Assembly (NCBI GenBank): GCA_963978545.1
Contig: OZ021731.1
Coordinates: 29,298,593 to 29,362,592 of the forward strand
Source of the DNA: Linyphia triangularis
Lineage: Eukaryota; Arthropoda; Arachnida; Araneae; Linyphiidae
Direction of reading: 5' to 3'
DNA length: 64,000 nt
Positions 1 through 11,060 of this stretch are shown here, in pieces; the stretch's first letter is position 1; every line of letters begins with the position of its first letter. A model generated the notes under the pieces. It saw only the letters and a list, made by a program, of their open reading frames with translations, did no database searches and was not told the DNA's origin. The translations under genes and the position numbers were made by a program.

Positions 1-253
1 ATAGCTGTGTTGGGTTTTCTTTTTCGCTTTAATGGGATTCTGGTCTAGCTGGTTGCATAGCTGAGGTCTGGGATGTGTTGTCTTTTAGATGAGTAAGCAA
101 GTATATGAGCTGCGAAGTGGATGATTCTGTGATATTTCATACGAAAATTTCGTAATTTATTCAATGACCTACTTCCAAGGTGAAATATTTTCACAAGCAT
201 ATCTTTCGGCACGCTTTAAAAAAAAAAAATTTCATTCATAAAAGAGATCCTCA

Positions 254-759
254 TTAAGGGGGTCCAGTACCGAAATTTCTTCAAAAATCCCAAACTTTTT
301 TTTCTGGTTTTAAAAAATAGTTCATACATTCCTGAAGAGAATGATGTTTTTATCTTATTCCTCCGGTGATTAAAACGCCACAAAATTACCTGTGATTTAA
401 ACATCACTAATTTTGCGTAACACATTGAAGCGTTTGCTTAAAGTGCGTTTTTCGAGTTTTTTTATTCACCCATCAAAATTCTGTGATGACAAAATTTTCT
501 TTATATAATTATGTATTACTGAAAGCTTTCACTTTGAAAAAAAAAATAAAAAAATTTGTTTTACTTATATCAAAATACGCAAACATCAATTATTATGGAT
601 TTTTCTTGGTTTTTAAATTTTTTTTTAAATAACTAAACGCAATATTTAAAAAAACATTTTCTCAAAGATATATAAATAGTATTTCATACATAAAATAAAT
701 TTTTGACATAAAAATGTACATAACTAAAGTTTTTTTATTTTCATACCGGACCCCCTTAA
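254..759. mobile_element. Short terminal-inverted-repeat element with TTAA ends
   Basis: The left end reads TTAAGGGGGTCCAGTACC and the right end is its near reverse complement (CATACCGGACCCCCTTAA). This gives inverted repeats of about 16 bp on a 506 bp AT-rich body. TTAA at both edges could be a piggyBac-type target duplication or part of the inverted repeat. The minus-strand open frames inside (216-425, 662-886) are low-complexity and cross the element edges, so I do not treat them as genes. The flanks 1-253 and 760-996 show nothing recognisable. Confidence 0.6.
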
Positions 760-996
760 GTGACTGATGGTAAACTATTTGTAATAATCTAATAAGAGGC
801 CGAAATTTTTTATTTCTTTGAGGCTTTTTATTTTTAATTTTTGAGAAATTTTTTATTTTTAAAAAGAGGGCCAAGAGACCAGACATCCAATAACGAGATT
901 ATTGGCTGTGACGGATGTGGGGCAGAAGACCCTCGCGACAAATTTTCAAAAGAACCCTTTCTAGAAATAACAAATTCTTACATTACCCTCTAGACT

Positions 997-1645
997 GAGA
1001 GGCGACTGCAATTTTTGGACCCCATCGAACATCATTCTGAATTTTTTATAGAAATTGGAGAAAAGTTAGTAGATTACGAATCCACTGGTCTGCCGTGGTA
1101 AAAATGGCCGAAAATGGTCACAAATCTACTTTTAATAAGTTGAACTAGATCCAATGGCCAAATGTGCCATAACTTGCCAAATAATGACCTTTTTTTTTTA
1201 TTTGATAACCCTCACTCTTTAATTTTCGATTAAGAAGGTTGCAGACGATTCAGTTATCTGGCGACGGTCTACTTGCATCTATTAAAATTGAGCCAAGTTG
1301 GCAAAAATATTACGTCACTTACGACGTAACTGATGTCGCCAATTTGGCTTATTTTTAAAAGATACAAGTTTTCCCAGCCAAAGATCAGAAATCGTTTGCG
1401 CTTTTTCTCATTGAAAATCAAAATGAAGTGGGTTGCCAAACGAATAAGTTTGTTCTATTTTTGGCAGGTTATGACATATTTGGCAATCGGATTTTAGTTC
1501 AACTCATTCCAAGTCGATAATTGATCAGTTTCGGCCATTTTTGCCACGGCAGACCAGTGGATTCCTAATCTACTCACTTTTCTCCAATTTCTAAAAAAAA
1601 TTCAGAATGATGTTCGATGGGGTCCAAAAATTGCAGTCGCCTCTC
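997..1645. mobile_element. Fold-back element (long imperfect palindrome)
   Basis: The left edge GAGAGGCGACTGCAATTTTT is mirrored exactly at the right edge. Similarity between the arms continues inward (the segment about the 'CCACTGGTCTGCCGTGG' word near 1080 is mirrored near 1545) to a centre close to 1320. Nearly the whole 649 bp can fold on itself. There is no open frame. It is a non-autonomous fold-back or MITE-type element; the superfamily is not identifiable and no clear target duplication was found. Confidence 0.75.
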
Positions 1646-2248
1646 GGACTACTCTTATCTCTAACGGATAAAGAATTCAAACGCGTTTCTTTATGGGATA
1701 CCCTGCATTATTACTATGCATATAAATAAATCCTACATCTTTTATCTTACAAATTTACGTAAACTGATATTTAAACTGTAAATAAAATTTGCTGTAAAAA
1801 ATACCCTGCAGATTTCGCGATACTAGTTAAAGTAAAATTAAATAAAAAACAAGTTAGTTTGTGGTTAAAATGGTCTCCTAAAAGTATTTTAATTGAGGCA
1901 CATCACCTCCAGAAGCCATGTTTGTAAAATTTGGGGACATTTAATGACAGGAATATCTCCCTGTTCAGGTTGACAACATAAAACAAAAAAACAATGTCAA
2001 TTTTGAGGATTTTTTTATTTAAAAAAAAGTATTGCCAAGTTAGCGAGCAAACTTGTTTACCCAAATATCAAAGTCTAGCCCAATATCTCAATCTCTATTT
2101 ATATCCAAGAAGTGAATAACTTCTATAAAATAACTATGGAAGCACTCTTCCGGTCGAAGTTTAAAGAACTTCCGGTAGAAACTTTCGGTCGAATTTTATG
2201 TAACCCTACTTATCTTCAAGATGACATATGACAGACATCTGTAGCAAT
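1646..2248. other. Intergenic or intronic DNA, nothing recognised
   Basis: AT-rich sequence with no open frame of note, no clear repeat structure and no RNA gene that I can identify. Confidence 0.5.
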
Positions 2249-2784
2249 GGACGATTCCGCATTTTTTAAAAACAAGTGAAATTACTTTATATTTATGAAG
2301 AATTTCTTTCTGATTCCAAATATTCAAACAAAAGTTCTTTAAAAAATTAGTTATTTAAATATTAAGAAAAGAAAATGTCCCAAAACCCAGCCAAAACTAG
2401 TCCAATCAAAACTCTCAATTATAGCTGTGACGTCAAAACTTCCTTCCGTTTCTATGGTTATTGGAAGGTTTCTGCCAAATAGTTGGTGTGTGTTTGGGAT
2501 CAGTGTTTAGTAGACAATTGAAATATCCCATACCGGTTGACGCGATTTGCGAGAAACTTGCTAAACTGGTTTCCGCTGCTGCGTTTCAAGCCAAGTTGTT
2601 TGAGATGTAGTAACGTCACATTTAATTAGAGACGAATGAATCGTTTTCTCTCCAAAGTCTAACAGGGGAAATTTGATTGCAAATTAAAAAAAGAAAAAGC
2701 GCATTGAGCAGAAATTTTTGTGTTTATGGCCTTTTTAAAGCATTTAAAATTATTAAAAAAAAAATTTAAATGCGGGAATTGTCC
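2249..2784 (-). mobile_element. MITE family A, copy 1 (inverted relative to the copy at 25071)
   Basis: The ends GGACGATTCCGCATTTTTT and its near mirror AAATGCGGGAATTGTCC form inverted repeats of about 17 bp. The 536 bp body aligns along its length, in reverse complement, with 25071-25572. Shared internal words include a run around 'GTTTCTATGGTTAT' and one around 'GAGCAGAAATTTTTGTG'. Two copies with matching ends define a family. No transposase is present. Confidence 0.8.
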
Positions 2785-2790
2785 ATTATA

Positions 2791-3232
2791 CAGAGTGGCC
2801 ACAGAACCGGGAAAACCTGGAAATCAGGGAAATATCAGGGAGCTTTCTGATTCTGGGAAAAATCAGGGAAATGTCAGTGAACTTTTTAAAATTTCATGAA
2901 AATCAGGGAAATTTTGTATTGTTTAAGGCACGTTCATCCATATTTCGGCGTTATTTACATGGGGATTTGTAGTGGTAAGCTATTAGAAGTTTAATGTTAC
3001 GGAATAATTTAAACTTTTCATTACCAGCAAAACTTTTTAAAAAAACTGCATATTATCCCTTTAACATACATGTTCTATTTGATCAGGGTGTCTAGACATC
3101 TGGAAAACTTAAGAAAATTGGGGAAATTTGAAAAAAAAAATTGCCCTAAAATCAGGGAATTTTTTAGAAATCTGTCCGGAAAATCAGGGAATTATCAGGG
3201 AACTTTTTTTCATGAATTTTGTGGCCACCCTG
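2791..3232 (+). mobile_element. MITE family B, copy 1, with TTATA target duplication
   Basis: It starts CAGAGTGGCCACAGAACC and ends TTTTGTGGCCACCCTG, imperfect inverted repeats of about 15 bp. TTATA lies directly outside each end (2786-2790 and 3233-3237), a 5 bp target duplication. A second copy at 63422-63835 aligns throughout. The body contains repeated 'ATCAGGGAA' words. An open frame at 3070-3255 lies inside the element and is not a gene. Confidence 0.85.
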
Positions 3233-3237
3233 TTATA

Positions 3238-4303
3238 GTAAGCTTAACAAATTGAAAATTTCTTTCCAGTCAGTTGAGTTTTATTATGGGAACTTGTTTT
3301 GGTGAGACCTTTCGTTTGACTTATTGCACGTGTCTGTAATAAATGCAATATTTTAATATTAACTTCAAACGGACAGGGCTTTTATATAATCTTTTCACGA
3401 TATGTCTTAGTGTACTGTCAAAGCTAAATGCTGCGGTAAATTAAAAAAATAAATAAATAATAACACAAATATATATTTTTTTTATTATAAACTGTTTTAA
3501 AAAAGCTATCGAATTTCACTGTGCATGTTCTTTAAAAAATATTTAGTTTCCATAGCGTTGGAATTTGATTTCCTAATCAAATAGCCTTGAAAATACAAAA
3601 AATTAGATTAAGTAATTCATCAAATGTGTCATTATAATAGCTAACACAAATTTCAGGCTACGGAGAAAATACTTGCTTACACAATTTGACTATCACATTT
3701 CAACAATGTAATGAGCGTAATGTTTTCGTAGAAAGGTTGAATTTTCAGAGCATTTTATATTTATTCTGGGACGTTTTAGCTTGTTTTTGTTTCTAATACA
3801 GTCATTAATTTCAGTGCGTGGCAATAAGAACAAATTCAAAAAGAAATTTAATATCAAATACTGGTTGTCGAATAATATTGCTTCAAAATTTTAAATGCTT
3901 TTATCTTTGTTTAGTTTTAAGTGTAAATTGAGTATCTAAGAATTATCATGGTATCGCTTGAAATGCTAAAATAATTCATAGAATCGCATGAAACGAGATG
4001 TTACATATTTATTCGTTAGACACCTACTTTAATTTTAAAGAGTTTTTTTTAAATAACTATTTAAAAAAAATGCTTTCTAAGGTTGTTCTACGTGCTACAC
4101 AGGGCGATTTTAAAATATCTGGCAAAATTTTTAAAGCTGGTAGATATTTTGTAATGGAATGCACGTATGTGAGGAAATGGTATGTGTAAGTACTACACTT
4201 AGTTAAGTGAGAATGACCTTTAAAGTCAAAAGAAGCAAGCATTTTAATGATTAAGTTTTTTTTACAATGGTGTTCTCGAAAGGGTGATCACCAACAGACT
4301 ATA
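3238..4303. other. AT-rich spacer, nothing recognised
   Basis: No coding or structural signal beyond homopolymer runs. The short opposing open frames near 3998-4242 have no family resemblance. Confidence 0.5.
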
Positions 4304-4993
4304 CAGGGTGGTCATAAAATAACTTTGCCGATGTATGGACTTTAGCTTTCTTTCCGTTCAACCGATCGAGATGAGATTTCAGGTATAGTTATTCAGAGGT
4401 ATGACCTCGAGATTCTGTGAATGGCAACAAAATGGCACTCATGGTTACGGTTATAGTTACAGAAACTAGAAATTTTCGAATGGCAACACCTACTTTTTCC
4501 TGTCTCAAAATACTCAGGGCATGAGAAAATCTTAGAGAGCGTTGGAACGGTACGTGCATCACAAAAAACGGAAGCATTATGCAAGAACAAATACAGCTTT
4601 GCGAAAGGCCAACAAAAACACGATCGGGACCAACGGTGGAAATTTGCATATCACAGAGGCCAAAATTAACATGGGTGCCATCACAGGCAATTTTATAGGC
4701 TTTCTACGCTGAAAATCTGGCGAACGGCCTCCGTGTGCCTTGATTTATGTTTATGTTGGCCGTTCTCAGAGCTGTTTTTTGTGCCGGCATAACGTGTCCG
4801 TTTTTTGTGGTACACATATCGTTCCAACGCTCTCTAGGGTTTTCGATTGCGCTGAGCATATTGCGATAGAAAAAAAAGTAGGTGTTGTCATTCGAAAATT
4901 TCGAGCTTCTGTAACTATGACCGTAACCGTCATTTTGTTCGGAATGGAAGCTAGATCTTCATATATCGGCAAAGTTATTTTATGACCACCCTG
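4304..4993. mobile_element. Fold-back element, TATA target duplication
   Basis: The ends CAGGGTGGTCATAAAATAAC and its exact mirror (positions 4974-4993) are the outer part of inverted arms that continue for roughly 300 bp. For example, AGAGAGCGTTGGAACG near 4535 is mirrored by CGTTCCAACGCTCTCT near 4830. TATA sits on both flanks. Open frames on either strand here (including one of 157 codons at 4766-5239 that runs out of the element) are by-products of the arms. Confidence 0.85.
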
Positions 4994-5395
4994 TATATTC
5001 CTGCTCGCTGTACATGGATTGGCGGACGACATTAGCAAACATGCTGGGCATTTCGAGCATATTTCCAGAAACAACTGGCTGTCTGGCCGTTCGATCTTTA
5101 TCTGACTCAATTGGAGTGCCCAGACCGGACGACTCACCCAGAAAGGCTTAGAGCATTTTATACCTCCGGCAGGGAGGAAAGTGTCACCACCAGCCCGAAA
5201 GGAGATCCCCCGAGCATCCAGCACTACCGGAACAACCATACATTCACACCAAGTTAGTCCTACGCGTTTTAGTCCGACACGAATTGCTTTTATTTTGCCA
5301 ACTGCCTGCCCTTTCTTCCTCGATTGGGGATCGAACCCGTGGAGTTGACTTGGGCAGCACAGAAGGCCGGTTCCCTACCGACCAAGGTACCTGGC
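4994..5395 (-). mobile_element. tRNA-derived SINE, minus strand
   Basis: Read on the minus strand from about 5395, the sequence has a pol III box A-like word (TGGTCGGTAGGG) and, about 48 bases later, a consensus box B (GGGTTCGATCCCC, about 5328-5340). A body without coding potential follows. This is the layout of a SINE head made from a tRNA. I could not fold a cloverleaf with CCA-compatible acceptor pairing, so it is not a tRNA gene. The downstream limit at the neighbouring fold-back element is a guess. Confidence 0.65.
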
Positions 5396-6281
5396 GGTGA
5401 ACATCGGGGTTCTTTTTACTTATTTAAATTTTGAATTTTCTCTTTTTATTATTGATTGTTTGATTGACTGGTTAATTTAATAATTAATGCTTTTCTAGTG
5501 CGTCATACATTATGCTAATTTAGGCAATTTATTCAAGATCATTTGCATTTTTTTTCGATTTTTTGGAAAATGGGTCACCGGTCACCACTATCTCTCTTCA
5601 AAGTTTTTTTTTTTTTTATCATGCATTTGAAATAGCTTTTTACTTGGGCATATTTTAAATGCCTCACTTTGAAGCGAGAGCCTGGTTCGCTTTGCGAACC
5701 ACGGGGAATTGCGTGTCAATCTTGGTGGTTGGCGAACAGGAGGCGGAGCCACCTAATAAAATATATTAATCATTAAAACTATTTCATTATTAATATTAAT
5801 TATTTAGTGTGGATATTTTATTATTAACCATAACTATTAACTATAATGTTTGACTGATGATAATATTGAAAATTTGGGCCGGAATAAATCTAAAATTACC
5901 TGGCCATTAAATATTATGTCCCAGTCCTGTTTAGCTTTATAAATACTTATTAAGTATTAATGTGTGTTTACAATAAACTTATTAAACAATAATTAGTACC
6001 AGTGAATTATTGTGTTCCTTTATATGATTTGAAAAGACAACACGACAATTAGTTGTTGAATGTCACACAAAAAGTATCACAGAAGAAAAATATTTATATA
6101 TCCCTTGGCTTGTCACTTAGATAAATATATATATATATATATAAAAATACAGGTGCACATTGCATTAAATAAGCGCATTTTTCTAAATTTGGATAAAAAT
6201 TTATGGAGTTCAGTTGATTCCAAAATATAAATTTCTATCTAGAAAATAATTTTGGACATTTAATTATTTAAATTATTTTAA
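5396..6281. other. AT-rich spacer with a small GC-rich patch and a TA microsatellite
   Basis: Mostly featureless. Around 5670-5755 there is a GC-richer patch with a perfect small hairpin (GGTTCGC-TTT-GCGAACC) and a related GGTTGGCGAAC word, possibly the remnant of another SINE. A TA microsatellite lies at about 6122-6142. Confidence 0.4.
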
Positions 6282-6355
6282 GAAAAAGTTTTTCAAGAAA
6301 TGAAATTATCTGCATTTAAATATGCAGATAATTTCATTTCTTGAAAAACTTTTTC
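6282..6355. repeat. Perfect 34 bp inverted repeat
   Basis: The arm at 6282-6315 and the arm at 6322-6355 are exact reverse complements, separated by the 6 bp loop TTAAAT. The arms include the words AAGAAATGAAATTATC and GATAATTTCATTTCTT. Perfect pairing in otherwise drifting DNA suggests a recent origin or gene conversion between the arms. Confidence 0.9.
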
Positions 6356-6561
6356 CCTAACAACTTCTTTTTCTATTAATTGCAAAAGAAAAATGATTAG
6401 GAAAAGAAAGAAGAGAAACGAACAGAGTTATTGTGATGTAATTCTTAAATTGTTCTGAAGTTTAAAATAGTCTTTAGGTATAAAAAATATCAAAGAAAAA
6501 AATAATAAATAAACTAAACTTTTTCGGAATTACTTAATTTTCTTTTATTCACAACAACAAC

Positions 6562-6583
6562 AAAAAAAAAAAAAAAAAAAAAA
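6562..6583. repeat. A homopolymer (22 bp)
   Basis: An uninterrupted run of A follows four CAA units. It may be the tail of an old retroposed sequence, but no head is recognisable upstream. Confidence 0.8.
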
Positions 6584-6707
6584 CCCACACATTTTCTAAA
6601 TAGCAAGCCTGCCACAAAAAAGCACAATAATGTAGTAATCGTTTTGATTATTCACGACACCTGGATCTGGTCATCCTATTAGCCAATCAGAGAGCAAACC
6701 CATTTTG

Positions 6708-7006
6708 TAGAATTGCTATTTCTAGTCGCTCGTGAGGAAGGCTCCAGTCATCCTGCTGGCACCATTTCCATTTCAAATTTAAATCTGAAGTCATATTTTC
6801 AAAAAATATTGTCGCATGGGAATTACGAAGAATTATACTGGATAAATTTATTTTTAGAATAGAATTGCTATTTCTAGTCGCTCGTGAGGAAGGCTCCAGT
6901 CATCCTGCTGGCACCATTTCCATTTCAAATTTAAATCTGAAGTCATATTTTCAAAAAATATTGTCGCATGGGAATTACGAAGAATTATACTGGATAAATT
7001 TATTTT
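6708..7006. repeat. Two-copy tandem duplication, period 152 bp
   Basis: The block starting TAGAATTGCTATTTCTAG at 6708 is repeated at 6860 with no difference that I can see over about 147 bp, ending at the GATAAATTTATTTT words. Identity over the whole unit implies a recent local duplication. It has no open frame. Confidence 0.95.
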
Positions 7007-7350
7007 AAAAAGCAATACATTTATTTGTTTCATTCATTAAACCGGATTTTTAAGCTGCCAGTTGAGATTCGAGTTCATATCACCAGTTGTCACTTCACAA
7101 CTAGAACCCCGACTTCAATATGGAAAGTTTAATCATCGTTTTTATTTTAAACATGCCACCTTTCTATACGTTGACTACAAATCTAGAGTATTTTTAACTT
7201 TTACCATTCATACAGAACACTAAAATTATACATTTTTCTCATTAGGCATCAATTTATAATGACGTCACAGTCTAGCTTTATGATCTTATTTTGTTAGCAA
7301 ATTTGTGTTACTTTACTTTTTCGATTTGGCAACCCTAACTGTTTTATTGT

Positions 7351-7567
7351 TAAATACCAATAAGCACGCGGTTTTTGAACGCAAAAAAAGCAGAAGAATT
7401 TTAGAAAGGTGAATATTTCACAGGTAAGAACTTATTCCATTTTTTTTATCCTACTGTATTTTGAAAAATAGAAATGTGGAGAAAACTGATATGATTCACT
7501 GGTAGTGAAACTATGATATGTTCTAATAAGGAACTTTCAAAAACCGCGTGCTTATTGGCATTTTTAA
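7351..7567. mobile_element. Small MITE with ~25 bp inverted repeats
   Basis: CCAATAAGCACGCGGTTTTT at 7357 is mirrored by AAAAACCGCGTGCTTATTGG ending at 7559, and similarity continues a few bases outward into AT sequence. The total length is about 215 bp, with no coding capacity. Confidence 0.75.
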
Positions 7568-8748
7568 ATATTCAATAGATAAGAAATTTAATACATAAGT
7601 TTAAATTTTCATATCTATAGCCTGTTGAAAAAACAAAGTTATTACAAAAAATTAACCACCTTGGTCCCCTTTGGATGCTATCTGCACCCCCCTAAAAATA
7701 ATTCTTTCGGCGCTCATGGTTTTTTTATGAATCATTAGTTAGTTTTAATCAATTTTTAAAGTTTGATTTGCACGGTCCCGGCTATTATTTCTGACTCTAT
7801 GAAGTAATTATCGCAGCCAAATTGAGGTTGGTTGGAGTTTAACGGCGTAAGGCCATCACGTGGACCAGCCTCCATTATCATGCACGAGTGGATTTGAAAT
7901 TTGAGGCATTTTTAATGTCCAACAAAAGACTTGTGTTTATTTTGAAATTTAATAACCTGTGCGCTTAGATGTTTGGGTAAATTCCTAGTTGACGTTTGTT
8001 TTTTCCAAAAATATTCAAGTTATGAGTTACTTATTACGAGTTATGTGGTATAATATTATAAGAATATACCTTAAGCCATTTTGGTTCAGATGTAGAATAG
8101 GACATTTCTTTGGTGGGATTTTATTTGGAATTTTTTTTCACAACAAGTTTTATTTCAAGTTATATTCTACTTTAATTTATTAAAGTAGTTACATTTTGAT
8201 TTGATTTTAGTCACTGTGGTTTTGGCAAATTTTCTAATTTGCCAAATGAAAAAAATTGTTGAATGTCTTATACTATTTCTGCATTTTTTTAAATAATTTT
8301 TTAACAAGCAGCAATCTTAGAAAATAGGCTGTCTGAAACAATAAAGTAAAATTTCTTTTTCCTATTTTACTAATTTCCAATTTATTAAATAACTTTGAAA
8401 AACCTATGTATTTTCAAAAATATATATTGTAATAACTTTTTAAAATATCCTTGAATTTTTTTATTTAATTTTCTGGTACATACTGTTATGTTGTACGAGA
8501 GAAATATCAGGTCTGTTACCAAAGATAATCATATTCAAAATTACTCAGAAAATGGGGGCATCATTTTTTAATATTGGTTTAAGGATGTGAGTTAAACCAT
8601 TTTGAAATAAAATCTTAGGTGAGCTGATAGGATACTGCAAGTTATTTAGCGTTGCCTTTAAATGCCTGCCACATGCAAAGTAAGTTTGTGAACTATATTT
8701 GAGTCATGATGTCTTAAGCCTAAATAGTTTACACTTGGTTAATGTGAC
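7568..8748. other. AT-rich spacer, nothing recognised
   Basis: A 64-codon open frame at 7989-8183 is compositionally ordinary and matches no family I know. A short inverted repeat (TTGGCAAATTTTCTAATTTGCCAA, near 8221) is the only structure. Confidence 0.5.
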
Positions 8749-9113
8749 CAGATGTCCCAATTTTCACCTCACTGCTCAAATGACCCGCTTTTCCTTTAGA
8801 GTCCCGCCAAAGTCCTTTTTAACAAAACAAACATGTTCTTCAGACCTTCATTTAAACAAGAAAAAGTAATAGAGTGGATAACTGATGTAGTTTCTGGTGA
8901 TAAGCATTGGGCGGAGTTTTTTACCCATTTCCACCAGCACTCAATTGAAATTGCCAATATTATGAAAATTATAGAATTCGTCTTTAATTTGTCAGGAACA
9001 ATTGCTGCCATTGAAAAGATATTTTCTATAGTTAATAAAATTTGTACTTCTGAGAAAACGCAACTTTCTGTGGATAGTCCTGAAATCTTTGTTAATTACT
9101 AAAATTAACTTTT
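8749..9113 (+). pseudogene. hAT transposon remnant (left end plus C-terminal dimerisation-region fragment)
   Basis: The sequence opens with CAGATGTCCC, a hAT-like terminal word, preceded by AATGTGAC (possible 8 bp target site). An open frame at 8833-9102 (89 codons) contains 'NLSGTIAAIEKIFSIVNK' followed by 'TSEKTQL'. That resembles the conserved C-terminal dimerisation segment of hAT transposases (usually LPGTNA.VER.FS). The catalytic core is absent, so this is an internally deleted copy. A LINE is inserted directly after the open frame and the right terminus was not found. Confidence 0.55.
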
Positions 9114-11047
9114 TCCTTAAGGGACACAGGGATAAACTATATACTATGTACATGGATTGAGAACCTGCTATCAGATAGAACTATTCAAATGAACATCTTT
9201 GATGAATCTCTTGAAAAAAAGGCTACCAGAGGTTGCCCTCAAGGAGGTGTCTTATCACCATTACTTTGGAACCTGGTAGTAAATAACCTTATTAAGCACC
9301 TGAATAATATAGGTTATTATACGCAAGGTTATGCGGATGACATTGTCATCCTTATCCTTGGTAAAGATTTCAACATAACTTGTTCACTTATGCAGAATGC
9401 ATTAAGTTATGTTAGCAAATGGTGTACAGAGAGGGATCTGAAGGTTAGTCCGCAGAAAACCAATCTTGTACCATTCACCCGCAAAAGAAAATGGGATGGT
9501 TTTTTCATCCCTAAACTTTTTGACGTTGAAATCAATGTGGCTTCTGAGGTGAAGTATTTAGGCTTATATCTTGACCAAAAACTCACATGGAATAAACATG
9601 TTGACTACAAAATAAATCAAGCAAAAAAATGCATTATGACATGTAGGTGCATGCTTGGAAAAAACTGGGGTCTACAACCAAAAATGATGTTTTGGATGTA
9701 CTCAGCAGTCATCAGACATATGATCACTTATGCCTCTGTGATCTGGTGGTGTAAAGTGGAACAGAGAACTGTGAAGGACAGGCTGGGTAGTCTGCAAAGA
9801 CTAGCCTGCTTGTGTATCACAGGTGCAATGTCCTCGGCACCCACCAGAGCATTAGAGACCATATTAGATCTGACCCCATTAGACATCTTCATTTGCAGCA
9901 CTGCAAGAATGACTGCGTACAGAATGATGTTAAAACAACAATGGTATGACAAGCCTACGGCTAAAGGGCATATCAGCATCACCAGAAAAATCCATGAACC
10001 TACTCTTCTGATGCCTTCAGACACCTTGGAGAAGAAATACATGTTTGAAAGACCATTCAAGGTAGTAATACCCACCAGAGATGAATGGAATGACTACATG
10101 TTTAACCAAACAAACAATGATCTTATCTGGTTCACAGATGGATCAAAGAAAGACAACCTCTCAGGACTGGGAGTACATGGTGTATCACCAAGAATTAACT
10201 TCTTTAGAGGTCTTGGAGGGTATGCCACTGTGTTCCAGGCAGAGGTCCTTGCAATCACTGACTGTCTACGGATTAATATGAAAAAAGGCTACCGAGGTAA
10301 GCGGATTCTCATTTATAGTGACAGTCAAGCAGCCTTAAAGGCACTTAATTCATTCCAAATCAATTCAAAGGCTGTATTGGAATGTAGAAACCTTCTAGAA
10401 GAACTGGCATTAGAAAATGAGGTTACTCTTGTATGGGTGCCAGGACACAAGGGTATAGAAGGTAACGAAAAGGCTGATGAACTTGCAAAACAGGGATCGT
10501 CTTATAATCCAATAGGTGCGGAGCCCTTCTGCGGGATCAATTTGAAGACTGCAAAAGGTGTTCTTCATAAATGGGAAAAACAGGAGATGAATAAAACGTG
10601 ACGAAGTTCTTCTGGACAAAAACACGCTAAAAGCATGATTATCAGATCATCTGCGAAGATTGCTTCTGAAATTCTTAGATACCCAAGACTGAAGATGCAA
10701 GCAATTGTGGGCTTCATCACAGGGCATTATCATTTCAGAAAACACCTCCATACAATGGGACTCTGTCAACAAGACCCCATATGCAGGAAATGTCACAAAA
10801 ACGAGGAAACGGCACATCATGTTATATATGAATGTGATGCTCTTGCCCTCACTCGATTAACTACTTTAGGAACCACAAAACACTAAAGAATTACACCTTA
10901 GTTCCATTAGAGGTTTGTCGGACTTTATTGCTAAAGTGGGCGATCCGAACAAATGGATCTAAGAAACATTGGGTTTGGAGTATGGTACAAAATGCTACCC
11001 TAAAGCAGAGGTGCCACATATCTGACTAACCCAATACAAAGAAAAAG
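9114..11047 (+). mobile_element. 5'-truncated non-LTR retrotransposon (LINE, R1/I-like with RNase H)
   Basis: The 1934 bp element is bounded by a 13 bp target duplication. It starts inside the reverse transcriptase and ends in an A-rich 3' end (CAAAGAAAAAGAAAA). The endonuclease and first ORF are missing, as in most LINE copies. It sits inside, or at the edge of, an older hAT remnant. Confidence 0.9.
9120..10886 (+). pseudogene. LINE ORF2 fragment: reverse transcriptase plus RNase H
   Basis: The reading frame is open from the truncation point, about 23 codons before the ATG at 9189, to 10601. RT motifs are CPQGGVLSPLLWN and the catalytic GYADDIVIL (about residues 20 and 50 from that ATG). 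An RNase H domain follows, with FTDGSK, YSDSQAAL and GHKGIEGNEKADELA carrying its acidic residues. The frame stops at TGA (10599-10601) and then continues in the same frame to 10886 through a CCHC-like segment (CRKC...H...C). So TGA is an in-frame nonsense change, not a frameshift. The RT plus RNase H order is typical of I-group and related arthropod LINEs. The copy cannot make a full protein. Confidence 0.9.
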
Positions 11048-11060
11048 AAAATTAACTTTT

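Larger units (their letters stand above)
9101..11060. repeat. Target-site duplication flanking the LINE (13 bp)
   Basis: AAAATTAACTTTT occurs at 9101-9113 and again at 11048-11060, immediately outside the two ends of the LINE copy, as expected from target-primed reverse transcription. Confidence 0.85.

Noticed and set aside
3070..3255. Short genes at 3070-3255 and 63661-63849
   Set aside because: They are the same MITE family B sequence read through; not conserved as proteins between the two copies.
4766..5239. 157-codon minus-strand open frame
   Set aside because: It spans a fold-back arm and a SINE body, with no recognisable domain and no conservation.
5320..5395. Possible tRNA gene on the minus strand
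   Set aside because: Box A and box B words are present, but I could not pair an acceptor stem and the homology-like sequence continues far past the tRNA length. A SINE head is the better reading.
9728..10075. 115-codon minus-strand frame
   Set aside because: It is the shadow of the LINE RT frame on the opposite strand.
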